Origin: Martelella endophytica
Lineage (GTDB): Bacteria > Pseudomonadota > Alphaproteobacteria > Rhizobiales > Rhizobiaceae
Length of the DNA stretch: 64,000 nt
Assembly (NCBI RefSeq): GCF_000960975.1
Contig: NZ_CP010803.1
Location: 3,503,818-3,567,817 of the forward strand
Reading direction: 5' to 3'
In this document: in pieces, positions 47,134-60,423 of the stretch
Position numbering within the stretch: the first letter of the stretch is position 1
How the letters are laid out: every line of letters starts with the position of its first letter
Position numbers and translations under genes: made by a program
Notes under the pieces: generated by a model
Told to the model about the DNA's origin: nothing
What the model saw: only the letters and a program-made list of their open reading frames with translations
The model's database searches: none

Positions 47134-48210
47134 ATGAAATCCCTGAATATTGCCCTCGCTGCCTCCGCAGCCATCATCGCCGGTCTTGCCGCTACCGGCG
47201 CCAGTGCTGCCGATGACCTCAAGGCCTGCTTCATCTATGTCGGTTCGACGACCGACGGCGGCTGGACCGAGGCTCACGACAAGGCCCGCCAGCAGCTCGA
47301 AGAGGAAACCGGCGTCGAGACCGCCTACATCGAGAACGTGCCGGAAGGCCCGGATGCCGAGCGGGCCATCGAGCGCATGGCCCGTTCCGGCTGCTCGATC
47401 GTGTTCACGACCTCCTTCGGTTTCATGGAGCCGACGCTGAAGGTCGCCGCCAAGTATCCGGACGTGAAGTTCGAGCACGCCACCGGCTACAAGACCGCCG
47501 ACAATGTCGCGACCTACAATTCGCGCTTCTATGAAGGCCGCTACATCTCCGGCGTGATCGCCGGTTCGATCTCCGAAAGCGGCATCGGTGGCTACATCGG
47601 CTCGTTCCCGATCCCGGAAGTGATCATGGGCGTTGATGCCTTCGAACTCGGTGCAAAATCGGTCAATCCGGACTTCAAGACCAAGCTGATCTGGGCCAAC
47701 ACCTGGTTCGATCCGGGCCGCGAAGCCGATGCCGCCAAGGCGCTCATCGACCAGGGCGTCGATGTTCTGGCACAGCATACCGACACCACCGCGCCGATGC
47801 AGATTGCAGCCGAACGCGGCATCAAGGCCTTCGGCCAGGCATCCGACATGATCGAGGCCGGCCCGGATACGCAGCTGACGGCGATCATGGATACCTGGGG
47901 CCCGTACTACATCAAGCGCGTCAAGGCGCTGCAGGATGGCACCTGGACCTCGGAACAGAGCTGGGATGGCCTTGTTGACGGCATTCTGACGATGGCGCCC
48001 TACACCAACATGCCGGATGACGTGAAGAAACTCGCCGAAGAGACTGAAGCGAAAATCAAATCCGGTGAGCTGAAGCCGTTTACCGGCCCGGTCAACCTGC
48101 AGGACGGCACGCCGTGGCTCGCCGAAGGCGAGGAAGCCGACGATGGTACGCTGCTCGGCCTGGATGTCCTCGTCGAGGGCGTCGAAGGCACGATCCCGAA
48201 GTCGGAATAA
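47134..48210 (+). CDS. BMP-family substrate-binding lipoprotein-like protein, probably nucleoside-binding
   Basis: This 358-residue periplasmic protein has a signal peptide (SLNIALAASAAIIAGLAATG, cleaved after ASA). BMP/PnrA landmarks are ACFIYVGSTTDGGWTEAHD, then VFTTSFGFMEPTLKVAAKYP and VLAQHTDTTAPMQIAAERG. PnrA relatives bind purine nucleosides, so that substrate is likely. There is no lipobox cysteine, so it is probably soluble. GAAAGAGGTG precedes the start. It ends the four-gene importer operon, closed by a hairpin terminator. Confidence 0.92.
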   Translation: MKSLNIALAASAAIIAGLAATGASAADDLKACFIYVGSTTDGGWTEAHDKARQQLEEETGVETAYIENVPEGPDAERAIERMARSGCSIVFTTSFGFMEPTLKVAAKYPDVKFEHATGYKTADNVATYNSRFYEGRYISGVIAGSISESGIGGYIGSFPIPEVIMGVDAFELGAKSVNPDFKTKLIWANTWFDPGREADAAKALIDQGVDVLAQHTDTTAPMQIAAERGIKAFGQASDMIEAGPDTQLTAIMDTWGPYYIKRVKALQDGTWTSEQSWDGLVDGILTMAPYTNMPDDVKKLAEETEAKIKSGELKPFTGPVNLQDGTPWLAEGEEADDGTLLGLDVLVEGVEGTIPKSE

Positions 48211-48230
48211 CGACATCGCAATTGGCAGGA

Positions 48231-48257
48231 AAAGGCGTCCCTCGGGGCGCCTTTTTC
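48231..48257 (+). terminator. rho-independent terminator after the BMP importer operon
   Basis: AAAGGCG, a short inner stem with loop, then CGCCTTTTTC form a hairpin followed by a T run, 20 bases after the stop of the substrate-binding protein gene. Confidence 0.85.
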
Positions 48258-48366
48258 GTTTGCTGGTCATGTGGCCTGAGCTGGTGAAAATCCATTCATA
48301 AAATTTGAAGAGGTCTCGTTCACGATTGGGCTAAAAGCGGAAAGCCAGAATCGCGTTGGAGGCCCC

Positions 48367-49740
48367 ATGACACCCACCCGTACCGCCCTTGCCATCATTC
48401 TCGCGGCCGGCGACGGCACCCGGATGAAATCTGCCCGCACCAAAATGCTGCATGAGGTGGCCGGCCGGGCCATGCCCGCCCATGTTGTCGACACCGTTTC
48501 GCGCTCCGGCGTCGACGCAGTGGCCCTGGTCGTCGGTCGCGACGGCGAGGCGGTGGCGAAGGCCTGCGCGCTGCCGGGCGTTTCGCTTTCCACGTTCGAA
48601 CAGACGGAGAGACTCGGCACGGCCCATGCCGTGCTCGCAGCCCGCGAGGCGATTGCCGCCGGTTACAACGATCTGCTGGTGACCTATGGCGATACGCCGC
48701 TTGTCACCGCCGAAACGCTGGCGCGGGCGCGTGAGGGGCTTGCCGCCGGTCACGATGTCGTTGTCATCGGCTTCGAAACCGACCGGCCGACCGGCTATGG
48801 CCGGCTGCTCGTCCGCGACGGCAATCTCCAGGCAATCCGCGAGGAGAAGGATGCGAGCGACGAGGAACGCAAGGTCACGCTCTGCAACAGCGGCCTGATG
48901 GCGATCAACGGCCGCCGCGCGCTGGACCTGCTCACCACGATCGGCAACGGCAATGCCAAGGGCGAATATTATCTGACCGACGTGGTTGAGGTGGCGCTGG
49001 CCGCAGGCGGCAGCGCCGGTGTCGTCATGGCCGAGCTTGACGAAGTCGCCGGCTGCAACAACCGCGCCGAACTCGCCGAGCTGGAGCGCATCTGGCAAAC
49101 CCGACGCCGTCGCGAGATGATGCTTTCCGGGGTCACGCTGATTGCGCCGGAAACGGTGTTCTTTTCCTACGATACCGAGATCGGTCCCGATACGCTGGTA
49201 GAGCCGAACGTCTGGTTCGGTCCCGGCGTCACAATTGCCGGCGATGTCACCATCCACGCCTTCAGCCATATCGAGGGCGCGACCGTCGAGGCTGGCAGCC
49301 AGATCGGCCCCTATGCACGGCTGCGACCGGGTGCGGTGCTGCATGAGGATGCCAAGGTCGGCAATTTCTGCGAGGTGAAGAACGGCGACATCGGCAAGGG
49401 CGCCAAGGTGAACCATCTGACCTATATCGGCGATGCCGAGGTCGGCGCCCGCACCAATATCGGCGCCGGCACCATCACCTGTAATTACGACGGCGCCAAC
49501 AAGGCGAAGACGATCATTGGCGAGGACTCTTTCATCGGCTCCAATTCCGCGCTCGTTGCTCCGGTCACCATCGGTGCGAAGAGCTATGTCGGATCGGGCA
49601 GCGTGATTACCGATGATGTGCCGGACAATGCGCTGGCGCTTGGCCGCGCACGGCAGACGGTGAAGGAGGGCAGGGCGGAAGCCATTCGTGAACGGGCGCT
49701 GGCGCTCAAGGCCGCAAACAAGGCCGCTGGCCAGAAATAG
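48367..49740 (+). CDS. glmU: GlmU, N-acetylglucosamine-1-phosphate uridyltransferase / glucosamine-1-phosphate acetyltransferase
   Basis: This 457-residue bifunctional enzyme makes UDP-GlcNAc for peptidoglycan and lipopolysaccharide. The N-terminal pyrophosphorylase motif is [20 protein letters not shown] (residues 9-28). The C-terminal half is a left-handed beta helix of hexapeptide repeats, with [20 protein letters not shown] and the acetyltransferase site [12 protein letters not shown]. glmS follows after 10 bases, so the two steps are encoded together. Confidence 0.97.
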   Translation: MTPTRTALAIILAAGDGTRMKSARTKMLHEVAGRAMPAHVVDTVSRSGVDAVALVVGRDGEAVAKACALPGVSLSTFEQTERLGTAHAVLAAREAIAAGYNDLLVTYGDTPLVTAETLARAREGLAAGHDVVVIGFETDRPTGYGRLLVRDGNLQAIREEKDASDEERKVTLCNSGLMAINGRRALDLLTTIGNGNAKGEYYLTDVVEVALAAGGSAGVVMAELDEVAGCNNRAELAELERIWQTRRRREMMLSGVTLIAPETVFFSYDTEIGPDTLVEPNVWFGPGVTIAGDVTIHAFSHIEGATVEAGSQIGPYARLRPGAVLHEDAKVGNFCEVKNGDIGKGAKVNHLTYIGDAEVGARTNIGAGTITCNYDGANKAKTIIGEDSFIGSNSALVAPVTIGAKSYVGSGSVITDDVPDNALALGRARQTVKEGRAEAIRERALALKAANKAAGQK

Positions 49741-49750
49741 GGAGAAGCCC

Positions 49751-51577
49751 ATGTGCGGCATTGTAGGCATCGTCGGCAACGCGCCGGTTTCTGAACGCAT
49801 GGTGGAGGCGCTGAAGCGGCTGGAATATCGCGGCTATGATTCCGCCGGCATCGCCGTGATCGAGGACGGGCGGATCGCCCGCCGCAGGGCGCCCGGCAAG
49901 CTCGAGAACCTCCGTGCCGTCGTCGCCGAAAGCCCGGTGGATGGCGTCACCGGTATCGCTCACACCCGCTGGGCGACCCACGGCGTCCCCAATGAGGCGA
50001 ATGCGCATCCGCATATCGCAGGCTCGGTCGCTGTCGTCCACAACGGCATCATCGAGAATTTCGCAGAGTTGAAGGCCGAGCTGATTGCTGCCGGCGCGGC
50101 CTTTACCTCCGACACCGACACCGAAGTGGTGGCGCGAATGCTCGACCATTATCGCTGTGCCGGCATGGCGCCGCGCGAGGCGGTGCTGGCAATGCTTGCC
50201 CGCGTCACCGGCGCATTCGCGCTGGTGATCCTGTTCGAGGACCGGCCGGACACGCTCTATGTCGCCCGCTTCGGTCCGCCGCTTGCGGTCGGCTACGGCG
50301 ACGGCGAGATGTTCGTCGGCTCCGACGCCATCGCGCTTGCCCCATTCGCCCACGGCATTTCCTATCTTGAGGACGGCGACATGGCGATCGTCGACCGTGA
50401 CGGCGTCGAGTTCTGCGACTTCGCCGGCAATCCGGTGTCGCGCCGCCGCCAGCCGCTGCAGCTTTCCTCGATGCTGATCGACAAGGGCAATCACCGCCAC
50501 TTCATGGAGAAGGAGATCTTCGACCAGCCGGAGGTGATCTCGCACACGCTCGGCCATTATTGCGATTTCGCCAGTGAACGCGTGGCTGTGGATGGCGACG
50601 GGATCGATTTTTCGCGAGTCTCCCGTCTGCAGATCGCCGCCTGCGGAACCGCCTATCTGTCCGGCCTGATCGGCAAATACTGGATCGAACGCATTGCCCG
50701 GCTGCCGGTCGAGATCGATGTCGCATCCGAATTTCGTTATCGCGAAATTCCGGTTTCAAAAGAAGACCTTGCGCTGTTTATCTCACAATCCGGTGAAACC
50801 GCCGATACGCTCGCATCGCTGCGTTATTGCAAGGAGAGCGGAGCGCGGACCGGCGCGCTGGTCAATGTCACCGGCTCGACCATCGCGCGTGAGGCCGACG
50901 CGGTGTTTCCGATCCTCGCCGGCCCTGAAATCTCGGTCGCATCGACCAAGGCCTTCACCTGCCAGCTGGCGCTGATGGCCTCGCTGGCGCTGAGGGCAGG
51001 GCGCGAGCGCGGGACGCTCTCTGAAGCGGACGAGCGGCTGATGGTGCATCAGCTTTCGGAAGTGCCGCGGCTGATGAGCCGGGTTCTGCACGACGTTCAG
51101 CCGAAGATCGAACGGTTGGCGCGGGAGCTGTCTCGCTTCCACCACGTGCTCTATCTCGGCCGTGGCACCAGCTATCCGCTGGCGCTGGAAGGCGCGCTGA
51201 AGCTCAAGGAGATCACTTATATTCATGCCGAGGGCTATGCCGCCGGCGAACTGAAGCATGGGCCGATTGCGCTGATTGACGAAAACATGCCGGTGATCGT
51301 CATCGCCCCGCATGACCGCTTCTTCGAGAAGACGGTTTCCAACATGCAGGAGGTGGCCGCCCGCGATGGCCGCATCATCTTCATCACCGATGAGAGCGGC
51401 GCCAAGGCCTCCGACCTGAAGACGATGGAGACCATCGTGCTGCCGGACATGCCGGAATTCATCGCGCCGATGGTGTTCTCGCTGCCGATCCAGCTTCTGG
51501 CCTACCACACGGCCGTGTTCATGGGCACCGACGCCGACCAGCCGCGCAACCTTGCCAAGGCGGTGACCGTGGAATGA
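49751..51577 (+). CDS. glmS: GlmS, glutamine-fructose-6-phosphate aminotransferase
   Basis: This 608-residue protein has Cys at position 2 (MCGIVGIVGNAP), the glutaminase nucleophile, which fixes the start at 49751 despite a longer open frame. Class II glutaminase motifs (YRGYDSAG, HTRWATHG) are followed by two SIS sugar-isomerase domains (ACGTAYLSGL, SQSGETADT, ASTKAFTCQ) and the usual end AKAVTVE. It makes glucosamine-6-phosphate for the GlmM/GlmU pathway. It overlaps the next gene by 4 bases. Confidence 0.97.
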   Translation: MCGIVGIVGNAPVSERMVEALKRLEYRGYDSAGIAVIEDGRIARRRAPGKLENLRAVVAESPVDGVTGIAHTRWATHGVPNEANAHPHIAGSVAVVHNGIIENFAELKAELIAAGAAFTSDTDTEVVARMLDHYRCAGMAPREAVLAMLARVTGAFALVILFEDRPDTLYVARFGPPLAVGYGDGEMFVGSDAIALAPFAHGISYLEDGDMAIVDRDGVEFCDFAGNPVSRRRQPLQLSSMLIDKGNHRHFMEKEIFDQPEVISHTLGHYCDFASERVAVDGDGIDFSRVSRLQIAACGTAYLSGLIGKYWIERIARLPVEIDVASEFRYREIPVSKEDLALFISQSGETADTLASLRYCKESGARTGALVNVTGSTIAREADAVFPILAGPEISVASTKAFTCQLALMASLALRAGRERGTLSEADERLMVHQLSEVPRLMSRVLHDVQPKIERLARELSRFHHVLYLGRGTSYPLALEGALKLKEITYIHAEGYAAGELKHGPIALIDENMPVIVIAPHDRFFEKTVSNMQEVAARDGRIIFITDESGAKASDLKTMETIVLPDMPEFIAPMVFSLPIQLLAYHTAVFMGTDADQPRNLAKAVTVE

Positions 51578-52074
51578 TCATCCGCCGCGAGCGCTTTGAG
51601 GATGTGAAGGCCGTAGATGCGCTGGTGCGCAAGGCCTTTCAGGGGATGCCATATAGCGATGGCAGCGAACCCGCGATCATCCGGCGGCTGCGAAAGGCCG
51701 GCGCCCTGTCGCTGGCGCTGGTGGCTGAAGAGGACGGCAAGCCGGTCGGGCATATTGCCTTTTCCCCGGTCGGGATTTCCGATGGCGCGAGTGACTGGTT
51801 CGGCCTCGGCCCTCTGGCCGTCCGTCCCGACTTTCAGCGACGCGAGATCGGCACGGCCCTGGTGCTCGGCGGTCTGGAGCTTCTGCGCGATGACCGCGCC
51901 GGCGGCGTCGTGGTGCTCGGATCGCCGCAGTTCTACCAGCGCTTCGGCTTTCGCTGCGAACCATCGCTGACGCTCGAAGGCGCGCCACCGGATCACTTCA
52001 TGGCACTGCCCTTCGAAGGCGACGTGCCGGCGGGAAAGGTGGCGTTTCACCGGGCGTTTTACGGGGAAGGGTGA
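51574..52074 (+). CDS. GNAT-family N-acetyltransferase
   Basis: This 166-residue protein has the GNAT fold, with the acetyl-CoA site in LGPLAVRPDFQRREIGTALV (R/QxxG motif, near 84-103) and a YhbS-like end (YQRFGFRCEPS). The substrate cannot be deduced. ATGA overlap with glmS shows co-transcription, but this does not prove a role in amino-sugar metabolism. Confidence 0.88.
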   Translation: MIIRRERFEDVKAVDALVRKAFQGMPYSDGSEPAIIRRLRKAGALSLALVAEEDGKPVGHIAFSPVGISDGASDWFGLGPLAVRPDFQRREIGTALVLGGLELLRDDRAGGVVVLGSPQFYQRFGFRCEPSLTLEGAPPDHFMALPFEGDVPAGKVAFHRAFYGEG

Positions 52075-52123
52075 TTCACAGGTGCTGCAAGGGGCGGTTT
52101 GTTGACACCGGCCACATCACTCT

Positions 52124-52244
52124 GCGTCATCCTCGGGCTTGACCCGAGGCTCCAGGCCGCCTCCCGTCAGGTTTTGTCAGAGGCAGCCGACGCCGCTCGC
52201 TTGGAGCTGTGGTTAGATCCTCGGGTCAAGCCCGAGGATGACGC
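52124..52244. repeat. 26-bp perfect inverted repeat element
   Basis: The 26-base arms at 52124-52149 and 52219-52244 are exact reverse complements. Each is itself a palindrome around CCTCGGG-CTTGA-CCCGAGG. The 69-base spacer carries nothing coding. This resembles the dispersed intergenic mosaic elements of rhizobia. It lies between the GNAT gene and the convergent recG and could also end transcription. Confidence 0.75.
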
Positions 52245-52281
52245 CCGTGAAGAGGAGGGAGCCAGCCCCCCAGAGCCTCAC

Positions 52282-54378
52282 TCAACCCGCATTCAGATAC
52301 CGGATCGCCTCATCCCGACGGAACAGGTAGAGCAGCGTTCTGAGCGCCTGACCGCGCTCGCCCATCAGCTCCGCATCCTTGTTCACAACATAGGCCGCAT
52401 CCTTGCGGGCGAGTGCGAGAATGTCGCCGTGGGCCTCGAGGCTGGCGAAGCGGAAGCCGGGGATGCCGGACTGGCGGGTGCCGAGAAGTTCGCCTTCGCC
52501 TCTGAGCTTCAGGTCCTCCTCGGCGATACGAAAACCGTCATTGCTCTCGCGCAGCACCGAAAGCCTGGCGCGGCCGGTTTCAGACAGCGGGCCCTTGTAG
52601 AGCAGGATGCAGGAGGAGGCCTCGTCACCGCGGCCAACACGACCACGCAACTGGTGAAGCTGGGCAAGCCCAAACCGCTCGGCATGCTCGATCACGATGA
52701 TCGTGGCGTCCGGTACATCGACGCCGACCTCGACCACTGTGGTCGCGACCAGAAGCCGGGTGCGGCCCGCCTTGAAGTCCTCCATCGCGGCATCCTTGTC
52801 TGCGGATGACATCCGGCCATGGATGAGGCCGACATGTTCGGGCCCGAGCGCCTTTGCCAGCGTCTCGAAGCGTTCCTCGGCGGACATCAGCTCGACGGCC
52901 TCGGATTCCTCCACCAGCGGGCATATCCAATAGGACTTTTTGCCTTGCGTCAGAGCCTCACGCAGCCGCCCGACGACATCGCCGATGCGTTCCAGCGGAA
53001 TCGTCACGGTCTGGATCGGCTTGCGGCCAGCCGGCTTCTCCGTGAGGTTCGAGACATCCATGTCGCCGAAGGCGGCGAGCACGAGCGTGCGCGGAATGGG
53101 TGTCGCCGTCATCACGAGAAGGTGAGGGGCAGCACCCTTTGCCGTCAGTTTCAGGCGCTGATGGACGCCGAAACGATGCTGCTCATCGACAATGACAAGC
53201 CGCAAGTCGTGGTAGTTTACATTGTCCTGAAACAATGCATGCGTGCCGATGACGATATTCGCCGAACCATCGGCGATCTCGGCCTCGATCAAGCGGCGAT
53301 CCTTGGCCTTGGTCTTTCCGGTCAAGAGCCGGACGGTGACGCCGGCGCTCTCCGCAAGGGCGGCGATGCCGTCGAAATGCTGGCGGGCGAGGATTTCGGT
53401 GGGTGCCATCAGTGCTGCCTGCCCGCCATCCTCGACGACGGCGAGCATGGCCATCAGGCCGACCACGGTCTTGCCCGAGCCGACATCGCCCTGAAGCATG
53501 CGCAGCATCCGGGTTTCCTTGCCCATGTCTGCGAGAATTGCGGCAATCGCCTCGTTCTGGCCGGCGGTCAGTGAAAAGGGCAGGGCAACCTTGCCTGAGA
53601 GAGCGCCTGTCGGATGCACCGGTCGGCCCTTGGCGCGGCGCATACGGCTTCTGACCAGAGCCAGCGATAGCTGGCCGGCGAGGAATTCGTCATAGGCGAG
53701 CCTGCGCCGCGCCGGTGACTGCGGATCGAGATCGGTCTCGTCGCGCGGATTGTGGAGCGTCAGAAGCGCGTCCTTCAGCGTCGGGAAACCCTGTCGCCGG
53801 ACGATCTCGGCATCGATCCAGTCGGGGAAATCAGGAATACGCGCCTCGGCATTCTCGATCGAGCGGCGCAGGACCTTCGCTGAAAGCCCGCCGGTCATCG
53901 GATAGACCGGCTCGACCTCGGGCAGGGTGTGCGATTCGGCGGCCGGCACGATATAGTCCGGATGCACCATGGAGGGCCTGCCGTTGAACCATTCGGCGCG
54001 GCCGCTGACCACGACATCCTCTCCGACGGGCAAGGCCCGGTCCAGCCAGTCCGACTTGGCATGAAAGAAGGTCAGCATCAGCTCGTCCGTGTCATCGTGG
54101 AGATAGACGCGTGTCGGTGCGTTCGAGCGCGGCGGTGCCTTCTGGTGGCGGTCGACGCGGCCTTCGACGGTGACGATGGCGCCTTCGGGGAGGTGAGCGA
54201 TGCCGGGCTTCAAACGCCGGTCGATCAGTGCATTCGGCGTATGAAACAGAAGATCGATCACGCGTGCTTCGTCATCGTCGCGCGCCAGAAGACGGGCGAG
54301 GAGTTTCGCGAGTTTCGGCCCGATACCGGCGAGCGTGGTGACGGGCGCAAACAGCGGGTCGAGTAGGGCCGGGCGCAT
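52282..54378 (-). CDS. recG: RecG, branch-migrating ATP-dependent DNA helicase
   Basis: This 698-residue helicase reverses stalled forks and Holliday-type junctions. The N-terminal wedge/OB region carries GEDVVVSGRAEWF. Helicase motifs follow: Walker A GDVGSGKTVVG, DEQH in VIVDEQHRFGVHQRL, TATPIPRTL, and motif VI region QLRGRVGRGDEASSC. ATG at 54378 (MRPALLDPLFAPV) is the family start; the frame runs 72 bases further upstream. It is divergent from sdhE. Confidence 0.96.
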   Translation of the reverse strand: MRPALLDPLFAPVTTLAGIGPKLAKLLARLLARDDDEARVIDLLFHTPNALIDRRLKPGIAHLPEGAIVTVEGRVDRHQKAPPRSNAPTRVYLHDDTDELMLTFFHAKSDWLDRALPVGEDVVVSGRAEWFNGRPSMVHPDYIVPAAESHTLPEVEPVYPMTGGLSAKVLRRSIENAEARIPDFPDWIDAEIVRRQGFPTLKDALLTLHNPRDETDLDPQSPARRRLAYDEFLAGQLSLALVRSRMRRAKGRPVHPTGALSGKVALPFSLTAGQNEAIAAILADMGKETRMLRMLQGDVGSGKTVVGLMAMLAVVEDGGQAALMAPTEILARQHFDGIAALAESAGVTVRLLTGKTKAKDRRLIEAEIADGSANIVIGTHALFQDNVNYHDLRLVIVDEQHRFGVHQRLKLTAKGAAPHLLVMTATPIPRTLVLAAFGDMDVSNLTEKPAGRKPIQTVTIPLERIGDVVGRLREALTQGKKSYWICPLVEESEAVELMSAEERFETLAKALGPEHVGLIHGRMSSADKDAAMEDFKAGRTRLLVATTVVEVGVDVPDATIIVIEHAERFGLAQLHQLRGRVGRGDEASSCILLYKGPLSETGRARLSVLRESNDGFRIAEEDLKLRGEGELLGTRQSGIPGFRFASLEAHGDILALARKDAAYVVNKDAELMGERGQALRTLLYLFRRDEAIRYLNAG

Positions 54379-54471
54379 ATTTCTGAAATGTACCCCTAGC
54401 GAGGCTTTGGCAAGGCTGACAAGCCGGAAACAAGCCGCTATAGAGACCAATCAACAGAGAAGGTTTTGGAA

Positions 54472-54774
54472 ATGACTGGCCTGAAACGTACGAGCGCCGA
54501 TCTCGACCCCCGCCGCCGCCGGATCCTGTTCCGCGCCTGGCATCGCGGCCTCCGCGAGATGGACCTCATCCTCGGCCAGTTTGCCGAGGACAATATCGCC
54601 GATTTCGATGAGGCGACGCTCGATATCTTCGAGACCATCATGGCCGAGGAAGACAATGACCTGATCAAGTGGATCAATGGCGCCGAGGTGCCGCCGGAGC
54701 GGATGAACCTGCCGCTATTTGCGGAAATCCGCGCCTACCGTCCGGATTTCGATCCGGTTGAAAGCAAGACCTGA
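54472..54774 (+). CDS. sdhE: SdhE-type flavinylation factor for succinate dehydrogenase
   Basis: This 100-residue helical protein of the SdhE/CptB (DUF339) family helps attach FAD to SdhA. The conserved region is RAWHRGLREMDLILGQFA (a variant of RRGxxExD). ATG at 54472 has AGAAGG 8 bases before it; TTG at 54466 is a weaker alternative. It lies 7 bases before mfd, an arrangement common in Rhizobiales. Confidence 0.9.
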   Translation: MTGLKRTSADLDPRRRRILFRAWHRGLREMDLILGQFAEDNIADFDEATLDIFETIMAEEDNDLIKWINGAEVPPERMNLPLFAEIRAYRPDFDPVESKT

Positions 54775-54781
54775 CGAAGAC

Positions 54782-58282
<3,501 letters not shown>

Positions 58283-58310
58283 AGCAGTCGAGGGGCATTC
58301 GCAGCGCCAT

Positions 58311-58431
58311 CAATCTCCCCCTTCGAGGGGTAGAGGGGGCGCAGCGCAAGCTTATGAACTCTGAGTATCTTTGATAGGGTTCACCCCTCTCTGTCGCTTT
58401 CGCGACATCTCTCCCTCAGGGGGAGAGATTG
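58311..58431. repeat. imperfect inverted-repeat intergenic element
   Basis: Arms CAATCTCCCCCTTCGAGG (from 58311) and CCTCAGGGGGAGAGATTG (to 58431) are near-complementary. Between them is a second small palindrome, GTCGC-TTTC-GCGAC, at about 58393-58406. This is typical of dispersed rhizobial intergenic mosaic elements. It lies between mfd and the convergent exporter permease gene. Confidence 0.65.
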
Positions 58432-58495
58432 GGGGTGAGAAGCCAGAGGACCACCCAATGGCCAGCGCCCCCTGAAGTTTGTCTCACCCCGCCTA

Positions 58496-59701
58496 CTACT
58501 CGTACCGCAACGCATCGATCGGGTTCAGCCGTGCCGCCCGGCGCGCCGGGAAATAACCGAAGACGACGCCTATAAGGGCCGAGAAGCCGAAGGCTGCGCC
58601 GATGGCGGTGTAGTCGATGACGAAGGGCAGGGCGAGATACTGAACGGCGGCGTAGGCGACGGCGAGGCCGAGCACGATGCCGGCAAGCCCGCCGATCAGC
58701 GCCAGCACCACGGCCTCCACCAGGAACTGCGCCAGCACCTGCCGCTCGAGCGCGCCGACAGTGAGACGCAGGCCGATCTCGCGAGTGCGCTCCGTCACCG
58801 AAACCAGCATGATGTTCATGATGCCGATGCCACCGACGAGCAGGCTGACGGCGGCGACCGCGCCGAGCATGCTTGTCAGCACACCCTTGGTGCCCGCCAT
58901 GGCATTGGCGATCTCGGTCATGTCGTTGACCTCGAAATCATCGGCACGTCCGGGTTCGATATTGCGGCGCTCGCGCAGAAGGGCGGCGACCTGCGGGCGC
59001 ACCTCATCGGTGGTGAGGCCGTCGCGGGCCGACAGAAGAATGCTCTCGATATAGTTGTCGCCGCCGACGCGACGCTGGAAGGTGGCGATCGGCATCAGCA
59101 CGATGTCGTCCTGATCGCGGCCCATGCCGCTGTCGCCCTTCCTGGCGAGAAGTCCGATGACGGCACAGGAAACATTGCCGACCCGGATGTTCTTGCCAAC
59201 GGGATCGCTGTCGCCGAAAAGCGTCGCGCTGACCGTGGCGCCAAGGATGCAGGTCGTGTCGTTATCGCCGTTGGAGCCACCGGTGAAATCACCGCCGGAG
59301 GCGACAGTCCAGTCCTGGGCGGCAAGAAAGTCGTCATTGGTGCCGATGATGGTGGTGCGCCGGTTGTTGCCCTCGGCGACGACGGTGGTCGTGGAGGTAT
59401 TTTGCGGCGCGACGGCGGCAAGGCCGGGGATCTGGTTGCGAAGGGCGGAGATATCGCGATCGGTGAAGCCTTTGGCGGCTTCCGTCGGCGCCCCTGGCGC
59501 GCGCTGGCCCGGCCGCACGAACAGCACGTCGTTGCCGAGCCGCGCGATCTCGCTGCGGACCTCGGCGGCGGTGCCACTACCGATGGTCACCATCGAAATC
59601 ACCGCCGAAACGCCGATGATGATGCCCAGCACGGTGAGGAAGGAACGGAACAGGTTGCGCCGGACGGCGCGGAGCGCGAGCTTCAGCATCTCAGGAAACA
59701 T
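58496..59701 (-). CDS. MacB-type ABC exporter permease (separate from its ATPase)
   Basis: This 401-residue permease has one N-terminal helix (LFRSFLTVLGIIIGVSAVIS), a periplasmic domain of about 230 residues and three C-terminal helices near 280-390. Here the ATPase is a separate protein, unlike the fused gene at 34.7 kb. ATG at 59701 fits the family start. It overlaps the ATPase gene by 11 bases. Substrate unknown. Confidence 0.9.
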   Translation of the reverse strand: MFPEMLKLALRAVRRNLFRSFLTVLGIIIGVSAVISMVTIGSGTAAEVRSEIARLGNDVLFVRPGQRAPGAPTEAAKGFTDRDISALRNQIPGLAAVAPQNTSTTTVVAEGNNRRTTIIGTNDDFLAAQDWTVASGGDFTGGSNGDNDTTCILGATVSATLFGDSDPVGKNIRVGNVSCAVIGLLARKGDSGMGRDQDDIVLMPIATFQRRVGGDNYIESILLSARDGLTTDEVRPQVAALLRERRNIEPGRADDFEVNDMTEIANAMAGTKGVLTSMLGAVAAVSLLVGGIGIMNIMLVSVTERTREIGLRLTVGALERQVLAQFLVEAVVLALIGGLAGIVLGLAVAYAAVQYLALPFVIDYTAIGAAFGFSALIGVVFGYFPARRAARLNPIDALRYE

Positions 59702-60413
59702 GGTCGTTCTCCTGCCGTTCGAGCCGGCCCGGCCTGAAGCCGCGGTCCAGCGAGCCATCGAGGAACTGCATGCGCCGGCTGGCATAGCGGGCGACGTTTT
59801 CCTCATGCGTCACGATCACCACCGTCAGGCCAATATCGCGATTGAGGCCGGTGATCAGCTCCATGATCTCGTTGCTCGTCTTGGTATCGAGGCTGCCGGT
59901 CGGTTCGTCGGCGAGCAACACTGTCGGCTGGGTGATCAGCGCCCGGGCGATCGCCACACGCTGCTGCTGGCCGCCGGAAAGGTCGTTCGCGCTCTGGTGC
60001 AGCCGGTCGCCGAGACCGACCTCGACCAGTGCCTGCTCGGCCCGCTCCCGCCGCTCGGCCCGCTTCACGCCCCGATAGATCAGCGGCAGTTCGACGTTCT
60101 CGATTGCCGAGGAGCGCGGCAGCAGATTGTAGCGCTGGAACACGAAGGCCAGCAGATGACGGCGCAAAAGCGTGAGTTTGGAGGAGGGGAGGTCCGTCGT
60201 GTCGACGCCCTGGAACAGGAACTGACCGTCGGTCGGCCGATCGAGCCAGCCGAGAATGTTCATCGCCGTCGACTTGCCCGAGCCAGATGGCCCCATGATC
60301 GAGACGAACTCGCCGGCCTCGATCGAGAAATCGACGCCGTTCAAGGCGTGGATCGCGGCCTCGCCGGCGCCGTAGATCTTGTAGACATTGCGGAATTCGA
60401 TGAGCGGGCTCAT
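59691..60413 (-). CDS. ABC exporter ATPase (LolD/MacB type)
   Basis: This 240-residue ATPase has Walker A GPSGSGKST (41-49), Q-loop in LAFVFQRYNLLP, signature LSGGQQQRVAIARAL, Walker B VLLADEPTGSLD and H-loop VIVTHEENVA. ATG at 60413 is the true start (MSPLIEFRNVYKIYG); the frame extends 240 bases into the adaptor gene. It is second of a three-gene adaptor-ATPase-permease operon. Confidence 0.93.
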   Translation of the reverse strand: MSPLIEFRNVYKIYGAGEAAIHALNGVDFSIEAGEFVSIMGPSGSGKSTAMNILGWLDRPTDGQFLFQGVDTTDLPSSKLTLLRRHLLAFVFQRYNLLPRSSAIENVELPLIYRGVKRAERRERAEQALVEVGLGDRLHQSANDLSGGQQQRVAIARALITQPTVLLADEPTGSLDTKTSNEIMELITGLNRDIGLTVVIVTHEENVARYASRRMQFLDGSLDRGFRPGRLERQENDHVS

Positions 60414-60423
60414 GCCTTCTCCC

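Noticed and set aside
47113..48270. 385-codon minus-strand frame opposite the BMP binding-protein gene
   Set aside because: The plus-strand gene has a signal peptide, ribosome site and family motifs; the antisense frame has none.
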